NCBI GenBank assembly: GCA_050299335.1
Contig: JBNKVT010000021.1
Span: 209,937 to 273,936, forward strand
DNA: 64,000 nt
DNA from: JBNKVT01 sp050299335
GTDB taxonomy: Bacteria; Pseudomonadota; Alphaproteobacteria; Rhodobacterales; Rhodobacteraceae
Reading direction: 5' to 3'
Part shown: positions 10,037-18,873 of the stretch, in pieces
Numbering within the stretch: the first letter of the stretch is position 1
Layout: each line of letters starts with the position of its first letter
Program-made: the position numbers and the translations under genes
Notes under the pieces: model-generated
Seen by the model: only the letters and a program-made list of their open reading frames with translations
What the model was told of the DNA's origin: nothing
The model's database searches: none

Positions 10037-11338
10037 TCAACGGCGAATGATACGCGAAAAATATGTCGAAATACCGTTTCGGAGATTCGCGCGGCAGGAC
10101 GGGTCGGGGGCGAGAAAGGGGCTGGCGACAGGTTCTCCGTCTCGCCAGAAGGCCGGCGTCGACAAGAGCGCCTCGCGGGGCTTGGAAGACTTCTCGCCCG
10201 GCGGCCAGTGCGCCAGGCCTTCCTCGCCCAGGGCCCGGACCGTGACACCTTCGGGACCGTGCGTTTCCCAGCGCCCGTCCCAGAGCGTTCCGGCGGGCAT
10301 CGCGGGGTCGGTCCGGGCCGGTTCGCGGAAGACCTGCAGATGTCCGCCCTTGGTCCGGATGAGACAGCCTCCCAGGGTGCCCTGCCCCTGTTCCAGGATC
10401 GCTGAGAGCGGCGCAAGCCTGGGGCGGTAATCGGCCCCGCTCACCCAAGCCATGGAATGCGCCAGAAGCCGCAGCGCAACCTCCTCCGGCGCGGCGGCGA
10501 GACCGGCCTGGTGCAGGGCAACATAGCCTAGATCCGAAGGCTCGGCGACCTCGCGGGCCAGCGTCAGTGTCTCGGCTTCGAGCGCCTGGCGGGCGCGGCC
10601 CATTGCCGCGGCGGTGTCGGCCAGCCGCTCGACCGTGAGACCGGCTTCGGCCAGCGCCGGCAGGAGATTGCGCATCCGCACCCGCTCGAACCGCGCGTCG
10701 GTATTGCCCGGATCGTCCAGCCAGGCGACCTCCCTTGCCACCAGCCAGTGCCGCAATGCCTCGCGGCGCAGCCCGAGAAGCGGGCGGATCCAGACGATAT
10801 CCTCCACGATACTGCTCGGCGCCATCCCCGACAGCCCGTCGACGCCCGAGCCGCGCACCAGCCGCATCAGCACCGTCTCGGCCTGATCGTCCGCCGTATG
10901 TCCAAGGGCGACGATCCCGATCCCCCGCGCCTTCGCCCAGCCGGCCAGCAGCCGCTGCCGGGCCCGCCGCGCCGCATCCTGGAGATTGCCCTCGCCGTCC
11001 CAGCCCTCCCAGCGCAAAATCTCGTGATCGAGGCCGAGCGACGCGCATTGCGCGCCCACCCAGGCTGCCTCGTCCGCACTTTCGGGCCGCAGATTATGAT
11101 CGACGCTGGCCACCTGGGGCCGGAAACCGGCCTGGCACAGCAGATGCAGCAGCGCCATCGAATCACCGCCGCCCGAAACGGCGACGCCGATCTTCAGATC
11201 CTGGAGCGAAAAGGCGGCCCGGACCGCCGCCCGACCGGTACCAACGCCACGCCGCGCGCCCCGTCCGGCGCGCGCCACAAGGTCATCGACGATCGCGGCA
11301 AGCGCCTGCTCGAAACCGGCGCCGATCTCATCGGTCAA
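10037..11338 (-). CDS. tilS: tRNA(Ile)-lysidine synthase
   Basis: 433 residues. TilS modifies C34 of the CAU-anticodon tRNA-Ile to lysidine. The N-terminal PP-loop ATPase motif SGGGDS is at 55-60, followed by the HNLRP region typical of TilS. The C-terminal part is less conserved. It starts with TTG overlapping the cpoB stop (TTGA), so it is translationally coupled to the Tol-Pal operon. The initiation codon is inferred from that overlap. Confidence 0.93.
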   Translation of the reverse strand: MTDEIGAGFEQALAAIVDDLVARAGRGARRGVGTGRAAVRAAFSLQDLKIGVAVSGGGDSMALLHLLCQAGFRPQVASVDHNLRPESADEAAWVGAQCASLGLDHEILRWEGWDGEGNLQDAARRARQRLLAGWAKARGIGIVALGHTADDQAETVLMRLVRGSGVDGLSGMAPSSIVEDIVWIRPLLGLRREALRHWLVAREVAWLDDPGNTDARFERVRMRNLLPALAEAGLTVERLADTAAAMGRARQALEAETLTLAREVAEPSDLGYVALHQAGLAAAPEEVALRLLAHSMAWVSGADYRPRLAPLSAILEQGQGTLGGCLIRTKGGHLQVFREPARTDPAMPAGTLWDGRWETHGPEGVTVRALGEEGLAHWPPGEKSSKPREALLSTPAFWRDGEPVASPFLAPDPSCRANLRNGISTYFSRIIRR

Positions 11339-12207
11339 GAACAGGCCAGTCCGCCACGCTCGGACTGCACCTTCTGCGCCAGTTCCGGCGCCAGTGCGGG
11401 GAAGCGGCGCGGCACTTCGGCCAGGGTCTGGCAGGCGGCCTCGGTCTGGCCGAGCTTGCCGAGGCTGAGCCCGAGCATATAAAGCGATTCCGCCGCCCGG
11501 TCGCCATCCGGCGCGCCGGAGAAATTGTCCAGATAGACCCGCGCCGCATCGTTCCAGAGGCCTTGCGCCGCCAGCGCTTCGCCACGCAGGAACCCGGCCT
11601 GACTAGTCAGCGGACCGCCGGGATAGGTCAGCATGAAATCGGCGAATTTCTGGGCGGCGGCGGCGTAATCCCCACCGTCGAGAGCCGCCCTTGCCTCATC
11701 GAATGCCACCTGCTCGCTGATCGCCACCTGCGGCGCATCGGTCGCGGCACCGCCGGTCACCGGCGCCTCGACGACCGGAGCGGGGCCTGTTCCCGACCCC
11801 GATCCGGTTCCAGCGCCACCGCCAAGGGGCGGGATTTCACTCCATTCGGCAATGTCGCCGCCCTCCAGTTCGGTGAAGCGGAACCGCAGGTCGTTGATCT
11901 CGCGGGTGGCGTCCTCGGCGATGCGGGCGGTGCGCAGTTCCAGGTCTTCCAGCTCGCCGGTCAGACGGCGCATTTCCTCTTCCATGACGGCGAGCTGCTG
12001 CAGCGCCGGCCCGGGGTTCTCGACCCCGGTCACTGCGGGATCATTGGCCTGCAACTGCGTCTTCAGCCCGTTGATCCGGCCCATCAGCCGCTCGATCCCG
12101 GTGCGGATCTCGCCCAGATCGTCCTGGGCGGCGGCGGGCAGCGACAAGGCGGTCAGCCCGGTCGCCAACCCGGCGAAAAGCACAGCCGTCACGCGGAGAA
12201 TGCGCAT
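11335..12207 (-). CDS. cpoB: Tol-Pal accessory protein CpoB (YbgF)
   Basis: 290-residue periplasmic protein that links Tol-Pal constriction with cell-wall synthesis in the known systems. The signal peptide ends at LPAAAQ. A coiled-coil segment (about 30-110, rich in E/R/L heptads) trimerises, and a Gly/Thr/Pro linker follows. C-terminal TPR-like repeats (from about 165) include the pattern FDEARAALDGGDYAAAAQKF. It is placed directly after pal, as in most proteobacteria, and overlaps tilS. Confidence 0.93.
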   Translation of the reverse strand: MRILRVTAVLFAGLATGLTALSLPAAAQDDLGEIRTGIERLMGRINGLKTQLQANDPAVTGVENPGPALQQLAVMEEEMRRLTGELEDLELRTARIAEDATREINDLRFRFTELEGGDIAEWSEIPPLGGGAGTGSGSGTGPAPVVEAPVTGGAATDAPQVAISEQVAFDEARAALDGGDYAAAAQKFADFMLTYPGGPLTSQAGFLRGEALAAQGLWNDAARVYLDNFSGAPDGDRAAESLYMLGLSLGKLGQTEAACQTLAEVPRRFPALAPELAQKVQSERGGLACS

Positions 12208-12246
12208 TCTTCCCTCTCCCTCGAAGGCCCCTGTTAGGCCTTCAAT

Positions 12247-12777
12247 CTAGACCCCGGCCCCGCCTGCCGCAACCGTGACCGCGCGGCGGTTCTGCTGAAA
12301 GCAGCTCTCTTCGGAACAGGTCGCTTCGGGGCGCTCCTTGCCAAACGGCACGGTCGTCAGACGCGCGTCGGGAATGCCCTGCGAGACCAGATAGTTGCGC
12401 ACCGAAGCCGCCCGGCGGGCCGACAGGGCGATGTTGTATTCGCGGGTGCCCTGCTCGTCGGCATGGCCTTCGATGGTGATCGGACCGCTGGAATACTGTT
12501 TCAGCCAGGCCGCCTGCTTGTCGAGGATGCCCATGGCTTCGGGCGTCAGCGTCGACTGATCGACGGCGAAATGCACCCGGTCGCCGATGGCCTGGTTAAA
12601 GAAATCCAAGCTGGAGGTCTGGATCGGGTTGCCATTGGCATCATAGTAGACCCCGTCCGCGCCAAAGCCGCCCGGCCCGGCACTGTCGCCGGCGAAGAAA
12701 TCGTCGGGCGGGGTTTCCCCTTGCGTACACGCGCTCAGAACCGCGACGAGCACCAGCGATGTCGTGAAAAATCTCAT
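12247..12777 (-). CDS. pal: Peptidoglycan-associated lipoprotein Pal
   Basis: 176-residue outer-membrane lipoprotein. A lipoprotein signal with lipobox LSAC gives a lipidated Cys. The C-terminal OmpA-like peptidoglycan-binding domain has the classic GHADEQGTREYNIALSARRA. Pal anchors the outer membrane to peptidoglycan and binds TolB. The ATG at 12777 has a good GGAG 7 nt upstream (GGTAACGGAGCA), which excludes the longer ORF starting at 12855. Confidence 0.96.
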   Translation of the reverse strand: MRFFTTSLVLVAVLSACTQGETPPDDFFAGDSAGPGGFGADGVYYDANGNPIQTSSLDFFNQAIGDRVHFAVDQSTLTPEAMGILDKQAAWLKQYSSGPITIEGHADEQGTREYNIALSARRAASVRNYLVSQGIPDARLTTVPFGKERPEATCSEESCFQQNRRAVTVAAGGAGV

Positions 12778-12871
12778 TGCTCCGTTACCTCTTTTTATGG
12801 GGCCTTGTTCGCGGCCCTTGGTTCGTTTCATAGCACAGCGGCGTGTCTCGCCCAAGTCAAACCGCTGAAAC

Positions 12872-14218
12872 CTACTGCAACAGCTTCGACCAGCTTGGGT
12901 CCGAAGCGAAGGCCGGGGTGGGGATGCGCCGCTCGTTCCGGCCCGTCAGGTCCACCGAATAGAGCGCCGGCGCGCCGCCTGCCCCCGGGGTTTCGCGGAA
13001 GAACATCACCACGCGGCCATTCGGCGACCATGTCGGCGCCTCGTCGATATAGGACTCCGTCAGCAACCGCTCGCGCCCGCCATCGACAGTCATCACCCCG
13101 ATATGGAACCGCCCCCCGGCAATCTTGGTGAAGGCGACGAGGTCGCCTCTCGGCGACCAGACCGGCGTGGCGTAGCGCCCGTCGCCCGAACTGATCCGCT
13201 GCCCGTCTCCACCCGTCGCAGGCATGATGTAAAGCTGCTGCGAGCCCGACCGGTCGCTTTCATAGACGATCCGGGTGCCGTCTGGCGAGAAACTGGGCGA
13301 GGTCTCGATGGCCGGGCTCGTGGTCAGGCGGGTGCGCTGGCCGGTAGAAAGGTCAATCGTGTAGATATCGGTGTTTGACCCGTCGGTCAGCGACAGCACA
13401 ACCTTGCGCCCGTCCGGCGAGAACCTTGGCGCAAACGTCACCCCCGGCAGATCGCCAAGGGTCTGGCGCTGCAGCGTGTCGACATTCATCAGATAAACCT
13501 TCGGCCGCCCGCTTTCATAGCTGGTAAAAAGGATCGAGCGGTTGTCCGGCGACCAGCGCGGGGTCAGCACGATATCGGTATCGCCGGTCAGGAACCGCAC
13601 ATTCGCCCCGTCCTGATCCATCACCGCCAACTGGTTCCGCCGCGCCTCCTTCGGGCCAGAGACCGACACGAAAGCCACCCGAGTATCGAAATACCCCGCC
13701 TCGCCGGTGATCCGCGAATAGACCTGATCGGCGACCTTGTGCGCCATCCGCCGCCAGCTGTCAGGCGTCCCGACAAACTGCTGGCCCTCGCCGAGCTGCG
13801 TCCCGGCATAGACGTCCCACAGCCGGAATTTCACCACGATCCGCCCGTCCCCCGTGGCGGTCGCCGAGCCGGTGACCAGCCCTATGGCGTTGATCGCCTG
13901 CCAACTGGCCAACTGCGGAGAGGTGTTGAAATCGGTGATCCGCTCGATATAGGCCTCGGGTGGGATGCGGCGGAACAGTCCCGACGAGGTCAGGTCATCG
14001 AGCACCACCTGAGTAATGTTCCGCGCCAGTTCCTCCGACCCCGGCCCTTCGGCAACGAAGGTTGGCACCGCAATCGGCAGCGGCTCGATGACGCCCTCGC
14101 CGAGGGTCAGGCGCAGAGGCGGCGGCGCTTCCTGGGCCTGGGTGGCCCCGGCCATGTGCGGCGTGAAGGCGGCGGCCATGAGGGCCGCCAGCGCCAGTCT
14201 CGTCAGGTAAGCTACCAT
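12872..14218 (-). CDS. tolB: Tol-Pal translocation protein TolB
   Basis: 448-residue periplasmic protein. A signal peptide (hydrophobic 7-20, cut near ATQA) is followed by the N-terminal alpha/beta domain. A WD40-like beta-propeller follows, with repeated [W/F]SPDG-type motifs: WSPDNRSI, FSPDGRKV, FSPDGTRI, WSPRGDLV and WSPNGRVV. TolB shuttles between Pal and TolA. Its start overlaps the tolA stop by a few bases. Confidence 0.96.
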   Translation of the reverse strand: MVAYLTRLALAALMAAAFTPHMAGATQAQEAPPPLRLTLGEGVIEPLPIAVPTFVAEGPGSEELARNITQVVLDDLTSSGLFRRIPPEAYIERITDFNTSPQLASWQAINAIGLVTGSATATGDGRIVVKFRLWDVYAGTQLGEGQQFVGTPDSWRRMAHKVADQVYSRITGEAGYFDTRVAFVSVSGPKEARRNQLAVMDQDGANVRFLTGDTDIVLTPRWSPDNRSILFTSYESGRPKVYLMNVDTLQRQTLGDLPGVTFAPRFSPDGRKVVLSLTDGSNTDIYTIDLSTGQRTRLTTSPAIETSPSFSPDGTRIVYESDRSGSQQLYIMPATGGDGQRISSGDGRYATPVWSPRGDLVAFTKIAGGRFHIGVMTVDGGRERLLTESYIDEAPTWSPNGRVVMFFRETPGAGGAPALYSVDLTGRNERRIPTPAFASDPSWSKLLQ

Positions 14219-15510
14219 CCCAATACCCCTCTCGGATCGAAGGTGATCTCCATCACCCGCCAGTGCGCGTATTTCTCCTGCGGCAGGTCGAAACCGCGCG
14301 CGTTGCATCTGTAGATCGCCCGCCGCGCCGCCTCGAAGGCGGTCCTGACGGACGGATCGTCTCCCGAAGTCGGTTCGATAAGTTGCGGCTCGCCCACGAC
14401 CTTGCCGTCCTGGGTCAGCTCAAAGCGCAGGGTGACCTGCAAGTCCTGCGCCCCCTTGATCCCGTCCGGGACAACCCAGCAGCCATTGAGAAAGTTCAGG
14501 ATCCCCTCGGTCTCGGTCCCCGACAGGGGCGGGCCGACGGGGAGGCTCTGGGCAACGGGTTGCGTTTCGGGTTGGGCGGGCTGGTTCTGATTGGCCTGAT
14601 CGAGGAGAGCGGCGATTTCGTCCGCCGGCTCCTCGGGCTCTACCGTCTCCGCCTCGGCCTGCCGTTGTGCGTCGGCTTCGCGCTGGCGCTGTTCCTCGGC
14701 CAGCCGTTCCTGACGCTGCCGTTCCGCTTCCTCAGCCAGACGCTCCTGCCGCAGCCGTTCCTCTTCCTCTTCCACCAGACGGCGCGCCTCGGCGGCAGCG
14801 GCGGCCCGCACAAGTTCGGCGATATTGTCCGGGCGGCGCTGCGGGCGCAGGGGCTGGGGGCTTTCCTCTTCGATGCTCTCGGCGGTGGTGGCCTCTTCCG
14901 GCGCCGTCGGTTCCTCCTCCTCGACCACCTCTTCCGGGGTCTCTTCAGGCGTCGTGTCCTCGACCACCTCCTCCGCCGGTTCAGCTTCCTGCGGCGGCGG
15001 CGGAGCCTCGGAAGTGTCGATGCGCGGCGCGTCGCGGGGCTGCGGGGGGCGGGAGATCGAGACGGCGCCCGAACGCGGGGTCTCCACCGGCTCGGGGGCT
15101 GTTTCGGGCTGCAGGAAGGCGGTCTCGGTCTCCTGCCCCGGCAATTCGTCGATCTCGACGGTGACGTCGGGCTCGGCCACCTCGGTGCGGAGCGCGGTCA
15201 GGTCGGGTTCGGTATCGGCCTCGGAGGGCGCCTCGACGAAATCCTGGGCGGTGTCTTCGGGCAGCGCCTCGGCCTCGGGGGCTGCGGCGGCGTTGAAACT
15301 GAGATCCGGCGGGGCGATCTCGGCCAGTTCGGCGGGGTCCACCTCGGGCGCGCTGGAGCGCATGGCCTCGAATTCGGAAACCGAAATGATATCGACCTCC
15401 GAGAAGCGGATTTCCTCGGCGTCGTCCTCCTCGGTCTGGGGCAGGCCCCAGATGGCGAGGACTATCAGCGCGATGTGCGCTGATGCGGATATGATGACCC
15501 CGGCCCGCAC
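14212..15510 (-). CDS. tolA: TolA-like energy-transducing envelope protein
   Basis: 432 residues. There is a single N-terminal TM anchor (about 5-22). A long periplasmic region follows: first a Pro/Glu-rich stretch with many E-E-P and T-P-E-E motifs, then a charged coiled-coil helix (RLRQERLAEEAERQRQERLA). The C-terminal domain (about 330-432) is TonB/TolA-like, with a conserved WVVPDG segment and a Cys (YRCNARG). It couples the TolQR proton-driven motor to TolB/Pal. Start codon GTG. Assignment rests mainly on position between tolR and tolB and on this architecture. Confidence 0.92.
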   Translation of the reverse strand: MRAGVIISASAHIALIVLAIWGLPQTEEDDAEEIRFSEVDIISVSEFEAMRSSAPEVDPAELAEIAPPDLSFNAAAAPEAEALPEDTAQDFVEAPSEADTEPDLTALRTEVAEPDVTVEIDELPGQETETAFLQPETAPEPVETPRSGAVSISRPPQPRDAPRIDTSEAPPPPQEAEPAEEVVEDTTPEETPEEVVEEEEPTAPEEATTAESIEEESPQPLRPQRRPDNIAELVRAAAAAEARRLVEEEEERLRQERLAEEAERQRQERLAEEQRQREADAQRQAEAETVEPEEPADEIAALLDQANQNQPAQPETQPVAQSLPVGPPLSGTETEGILNFLNGCWVVPDGIKGAQDLQVTLRFELTQDGKVVGEPQLIEPTSGDDPSVRTAFEAARRAIYRCNARGFDLPQEKYAHWRVMEITFDPRGVLGW

Positions 15511-15517
15511 CCTGCCA

Positions 15518-15985
15518 TCACCCGTCCGCGTCCGTCAGCGTCGGACCCCCGGCATCGGTGACCAGACCGATATCGAGGAACCCACCGGCATTCAGCGCGC
15601 CCATGACCTGGGCGACCTGCGCATAGGGAATATCGCCATCGGCGCGGACGAAGACCTTGCGGCTGGTGCGCTCGGCGGCGATGGCGGTCAGTTGCAGGAC
15701 CAGACTGTCGCGATCGACCTCGGTCTCCTGCAGGTAAAGCTGGCCGTCGGCGGTCATGGTGATGGTCAGCGGCGCTTCCTGCTCCTGCGGCAGGGGCTGG
15801 GCGGCAGTCTCGGGCATCTGCACCGGGACGCCGACAGTCAGCAGGGGGGCCGCGACCATGAAGATCACCAGAAGCACCAGCATGACGTCGACCATCGGGG
15901 TGACGTTTATTTCCGACATCGGCTTGGCGTGCGAGCGCCGGGCCCGGCCGCCGCGCGCCGAGCGCTGGATCATTGCCCCCGACAT
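15518..15985 (-). CDS. tolR: TolR / ExbD-family protein
   Basis: 155 residues. A cytoplasmic N-terminus is followed by one TM helix carrying the essential Asp of the proton channel (PMVDVMLVLLVIFMVAAPLL), then a periplasmic domain. The SEINVTPMVDVMLVLLVIFM signature is typical. The start lies immediately after the tolQ stop (2-nt spacing on the minus strand), so the two are probably co-translated. Confidence 0.96.
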   Translation of the reverse strand: MSGAMIQRSARGGRARRSHAKPMSEINVTPMVDVMLVLLVIFMVAAPLLTVGVPVQMPETAAQPLPQEQEAPLTITMTADGQLYLQETEVDRDSLVLQLTAIAAERTSRKVFVRADGDIPYAQVAQVMGALNAGGFLDIGLVTDAGGPTLTDADG

Positions 15986-15986
15986 C

Positions 15987-16691
15987 TCAGGCCGCCTGTA
16001 TGTCGAGCTGGCGCGACAGAATCATCGAGAACTCGTCGGCAAAGGCCTCGTGCTGGCCGGTGATCTTTTCGGCATCGCCCGAGAGCTTGTTATAGAAGAT
16101 CACGGCCGGGATGGCGGCGAGCAGCCCCAGACCGGTGGCCAAGAGCGCCTCGGCGATACCGGGGGCGACAACGGCGAGGTTGGTGGATTGCTGCAGGGCG
16201 ATCTCTTCGAAGGCGTATTTGATGCCCCAGACGGTGCCGAAGAGCCCGACAAACGGCGAAATCGACCCCACCGTGGCCAGGAAAGTCAGCCCGTTGTTGA
16301 TCTTGTCGGTCTCGCGCGCAATCGCCACATTCATCGCCCGGTCGATCCGCGCCTGAGCCCCTGCGATCATGCCGCCATCGGTGCGGTGCGACCTTCGCCA
16401 TTCCCGCATCCCTGCGGCGAATATCCGCTCAGACCCGCCATTGGGATCGGGGCCGATTTCCTCGTAAACCTGATCCAATGGCCGCCCCGACCAGAACGCA
16501 TCCTCGAAATCCCGCGCGTCAGCCTGGGCCTTTCGGTAGTTGATGTGTTTCTGGAAGATGATTGCCCAGGACCAGAAAGAGGCCAGGATCAGGACAATCA
16601 TGACGACTTTCACCGTCAGAGTTGCCCGCAGAAATAGCGCCATCAGGGAGAAATCTATCTCCCCGGCACCCGCCAGTGCAGTTGTTTCCAT
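15987..16691 (-). CDS. tolQ: TolQ / MotA-ExbB-family proton channel
   Basis: 234 residues with three predicted TM helices: one near 15-40, and two in the C-terminal half around the conserved GSISPFVGLFGTVWGI and GLLAAIPAVIFYN segments. TolQ with TolR converts the proton gradient into motion of TolA. First gene of the Tol block. No ybgC thioesterase gene precedes it, unlike in many proteobacteria. Confidence 0.96.
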   Translation of the reverse strand: METTALAGAGEIDFSLMALFLRATLTVKVVMIVLILASFWSWAIIFQKHINYRKAQADARDFEDAFWSGRPLDQVYEEIGPDPNGGSERIFAAGMREWRRSHRTDGGMIAGAQARIDRAMNVAIARETDKINNGLTFLATVGSISPFVGLFGTVWGIKYAFEEIALQQSTNLAVVAPGIAEALLATGLGLLAAIPAVIFYNKLSGDAEKITGQHEAFADEFSMILSRQLDIQAA

Positions 16692-16720
16692 TTTGCCTGC
16701 TCACTTACTCGTTTCACGGC

Positions 16721-16745
16721 CAAACCGGTCTTCATTGCCGGTTTG
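16721..16745. promoter_or_regulatory. 8-bp inverted repeat upstream of tolQ
   Basis: CAAACCGG and CCGGTTTG separated by 9 nt, 30 nt upstream of the tolQ ATG. It could be an operator or a leader hairpin for the Tol operon; no factor is assigned. Confidence 0.4.
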
Positions 16746-16946
16746 ACGCGCAGTCTACCGGTTTCCTTGGGTCCTGTCCAAAAATTAACGAGGTGTTGCA
16801 CAAAAGGGGAATCACATCTCGCAACATCCGGTAACAGGTCGGTATGGGCGGCAGAAACGGAAGCGTGCGGATGCGCACAGATATCCGGTCAGGTCCGGAC
16901 TATGCTGGTCCGGACCGAATGAGGGGGTGGCATATCGGGATCGGTA

Positions 16947-17257
16947 TTGATCGGCTGGGCAATGGTGCTTGGCGGCGTCTGGTGGCTGTTTTCGGGGCTG
17001 GTCCTGGGCGATATGGGCGGGATCGTCGGGCTCGGGGTGACGCCGGACCTGCCGATTATAGCGTTCGACCTTCTACCTGCGACACCGCGCATCACCAATT
17101 GCGTTGAAATCGTCAGATTTCAGGCAGCGATTGGTGATTCAGGTTAAAGGTCGAATGCTTTCGTCTGTCGCGCTACCCCGCGCGGTTCATCCTCGGGATC
17201 GCCGTCAACGGGGCGATCATCTGGTACGGGATACGGATGATACGCGCCGAAGCGTAG
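16947..17257 (+). pseudogene. Small membrane-protein gene split by a 98-bp palindrome
   Basis: The 5' part (frame of 16947, TTG start) encodes a hydrophobic segment, WAMVLGGVWWLFSGLVLGD, continuing to PDLPII at 17060. The 3' part, from 17159 to the TAG at 17255-17257, lies in another frame and encodes FRLSRYPARFILGIAVNG, then AIIWYGIRMIRAEA. Between them is the palindrome 17061-17158. Its length is 2 mod 3, exactly the frame offset, so deleting it joins the halves into one ORF of about 70 codons. Seen: palindrome and frames. Inferred: the gene was intact before insertion. The 5' start is uncertain. The rest of 16692-17323 shows no other gene. Confidence 0.6.
17061..17158. repeat. 98-bp imperfect palindromic element
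   Basis: Outer arms GCGTTCGACCTTCTACCTG and CAGGTTAAAGGTCGAATGC pair at 16 of 19 positions. Middle arms ATCACCAATTGC and GCGATTGGTGAT pair at 11 of 12. The inner TGAAATC and GATTTCA pair perfectly around GTCA. A related core (GCATCACCAA and TTGGTGATGC) recurs at 35355-35408. It looks like a small non-autonomous palindromic repeat. Confidence 0.75.
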
Positions 17258-17323
17258 CCTGGTTGCCGCGGCGTCCTCGGGGAGGTAGACCGCACCGGAA
17301 TGCAACGGGAACGCGAGGCTCCG

Positions 17324-17674
17324 ATGACGGTCGTCATTCACCACAACAACCGCTGCAGCACCTCCCGCAAGGTGCTGGCGATGATCGAGGACGCCGGGAT
17401 CGCGCCCGTGGTCATCGACTACGCCACCGAAGGCTGGACCCGCCCGCAACTGCTCGGCCTCCTTGCCGCCGCCGACCTGACCCCGCGCGCGGCGCTGCGT
17501 GAAAAAACCGCACCGGCAGAGGAGCTTGGACTCCTCGAGCCGGATGCCAGCGACGACGCCATCCTCGACGCCATGATCGCCCACCCGGTCCTCGTCGAGC
17601 GTCCCATCGTCTGTTCCCCGAAAGGCGTCCGCCTGTGCCGGCCCGCGGAGACGGTAAAGGGGCTGCTCGACTGA
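17324..17674 (+). CDS. ArsC/Spx-family glutaredoxin-like reductase
   Basis: 116 residues from the ATG at 17324, which follows GAGG at about -9; an upstream in-frame ATG at 17300 would add 8 residues. The ArsC-family active-site Cys is at 11 (NNRCSTSRKVL), and the C-terminal VLVERPIVCSPKGVRLCRP matches the conserved arginine region of the YfgD/ArsC group. Members reduce arsenate with glutathione/glutaredoxin or have unknown thiol functions. There are no ars neighbours, so a YfgD-like role is as likely as arsenate reduction. Confidence 0.85.
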   Translation: MTVVIHHNNRCSTSRKVLAMIEDAGIAPVVIDYATEGWTRPQLLGLLAAADLTPRAALREKTAPAEELGLLEPDASDDAILDAMIAHPVLVERPIVCSPKGVRLCRPAETVKGLLD

Positions 17675-17763
17675 GAAGACGATCGGACCCGGTAACCGAT
17701 GTCAGAGCTAAGGGGCGTGGTCCGCCATCCCGTTCGGCACACCCCGCCCGGAAACCCGAAGGA

Positions 17764-18792
17764 TCAGCGACCTGCGACGTAGCCGACGATCTCATAGGTC
17801 TGCTTCAGGATCGGTTCGGCAATCTCCGCCGCCCTCTCGGCCCCATCGGCCAGGACCCTGTCGATCTCGGCTGGATCGGCCATCAGGTCGGTCATCTTCG
17901 CGGTGATCGGCGACAGTTTCGCCACCGCCAGATCGGCAAGCGCGGGCTTGAAGGTCCCGAACTGCGCCCCGGCATGCTCCGCGATCACCGCCTCCGGGCT
18001 CATGTCGGCCAGGGCGGCGTAGATATTGACGAGATTCCGCGCCTCGGGCCTTGCGTCGAGCCCCTTCAGGGTCTCGGGCAGCGGCTCGGGGTCGGTCTTG
18101 GCTTTCCTGATCTTCTTCGCGATGGTGTCCGCATCGTCGATGAGGTTGATCCGGCTCATGTCCGAAGGGTCGGATTTCGACATCTTCTTGGTGCCGTCGC
18201 GCAAGGACATCACCCGTGTCGCCGCGCCATTGATGATCGGCTCGGGCAGCGGGAAGAAATCCGGCACCCCGAAATCGGTGTTGAATTTCTGTGCGATATC
18301 CCGGCTCAGTTCCAGATGCTGCTTCTGATCCTCGCCCACCGGCACGTGGGTGGCGTGGTAGAGCAGGATGTCGGCGGCCTGCAGAACCGGATAATCGAAC
18401 AACCCGACCGAGACGGCCTCGGAGTTCTTTCCCGCCTTGTCCTTGAACTGGGTCATCCGCCCCAGCCAGCCCATCCGGGCCACGCAGTTGAAGATCCAGG
18501 CCAGCTGGGCGTGCTCGGGCACCTGGGACTGGTTGAAGATGATCGACTTTGCCGGGTCGAGCCCCGAGGCGAGGAAGCTGGCCGTCAGTTCCCGCGTCGC
18601 ACGGGTCATTTCGGCGCGACCAGGCCAGGTGACGGAGATCGCATGCAGATCGACGACGCAATAGATCGTCTCGTCGCCGCTGTCCTGCATCTCGACGAAG
18701 CGCTTCACTGCGCCGAGATAATTGCCAAGCTGCAGGTTGCCCGTCGGCTGGATCCCCGAAAAGACTCGCCGCGCATGCGTCACTTCCGTCAT
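17764..18792 (-). CDS. trpS: Tryptophanyl-tRNA synthetase
   Basis: 342-residue class I aminoacyl-tRNA synthetase that charges tRNA-Trp. It has the N-terminal SGIQPTGNLQLGNYLGAVK (HIGH-type signature), the GEDQKQHLELSRDI tryptophan/adenylate region, and KMSKSD as the second class I signature. Full length. It is divergent from the rhomboid-like gene. In some relatives trpS follows murJ; here it lies nearby on the same strand. Confidence 0.97.
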   Translation of the reverse strand: MTEVTHARRVFSGIQPTGNLQLGNYLGAVKRFVEMQDSGDETIYCVVDLHAISVTWPGRAEMTRATRELTASFLASGLDPAKSIIFNQSQVPEHAQLAWIFNCVARMGWLGRMTQFKDKAGKNSEAVSVGLFDYPVLQAADILLYHATHVPVGEDQKQHLELSRDIAQKFNTDFGVPDFFPLPEPIINGAATRVMSLRDGTKKMSKSDPSDMSRINLIDDADTIAKKIRKAKTDPEPLPETLKGLDARPEARNLVNIYAALADMSPEAVIAEHAGAQFGTFKPALADLAVAKLSPITAKMTDLMADPAEIDRVLADGAERAAEIAEPILKQTYEIVGYVAGR

Positions 18793-18873
18793 TTCCTCAG
18801 CTCTCCGATTGCGATAGAGGTGCGGGGCTTATCGCGTCCGTATCGGGCGGCGTCAACCGGAGCCTGTTTGCGC

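Noticed and set aside
17135..17323. Short plus-strand ORFs between the split gene and the ArsC-like gene
   Set aside because: They consist of palindrome sequence or the leader of the ArsC-like gene, without homology or a ribosome binding site.
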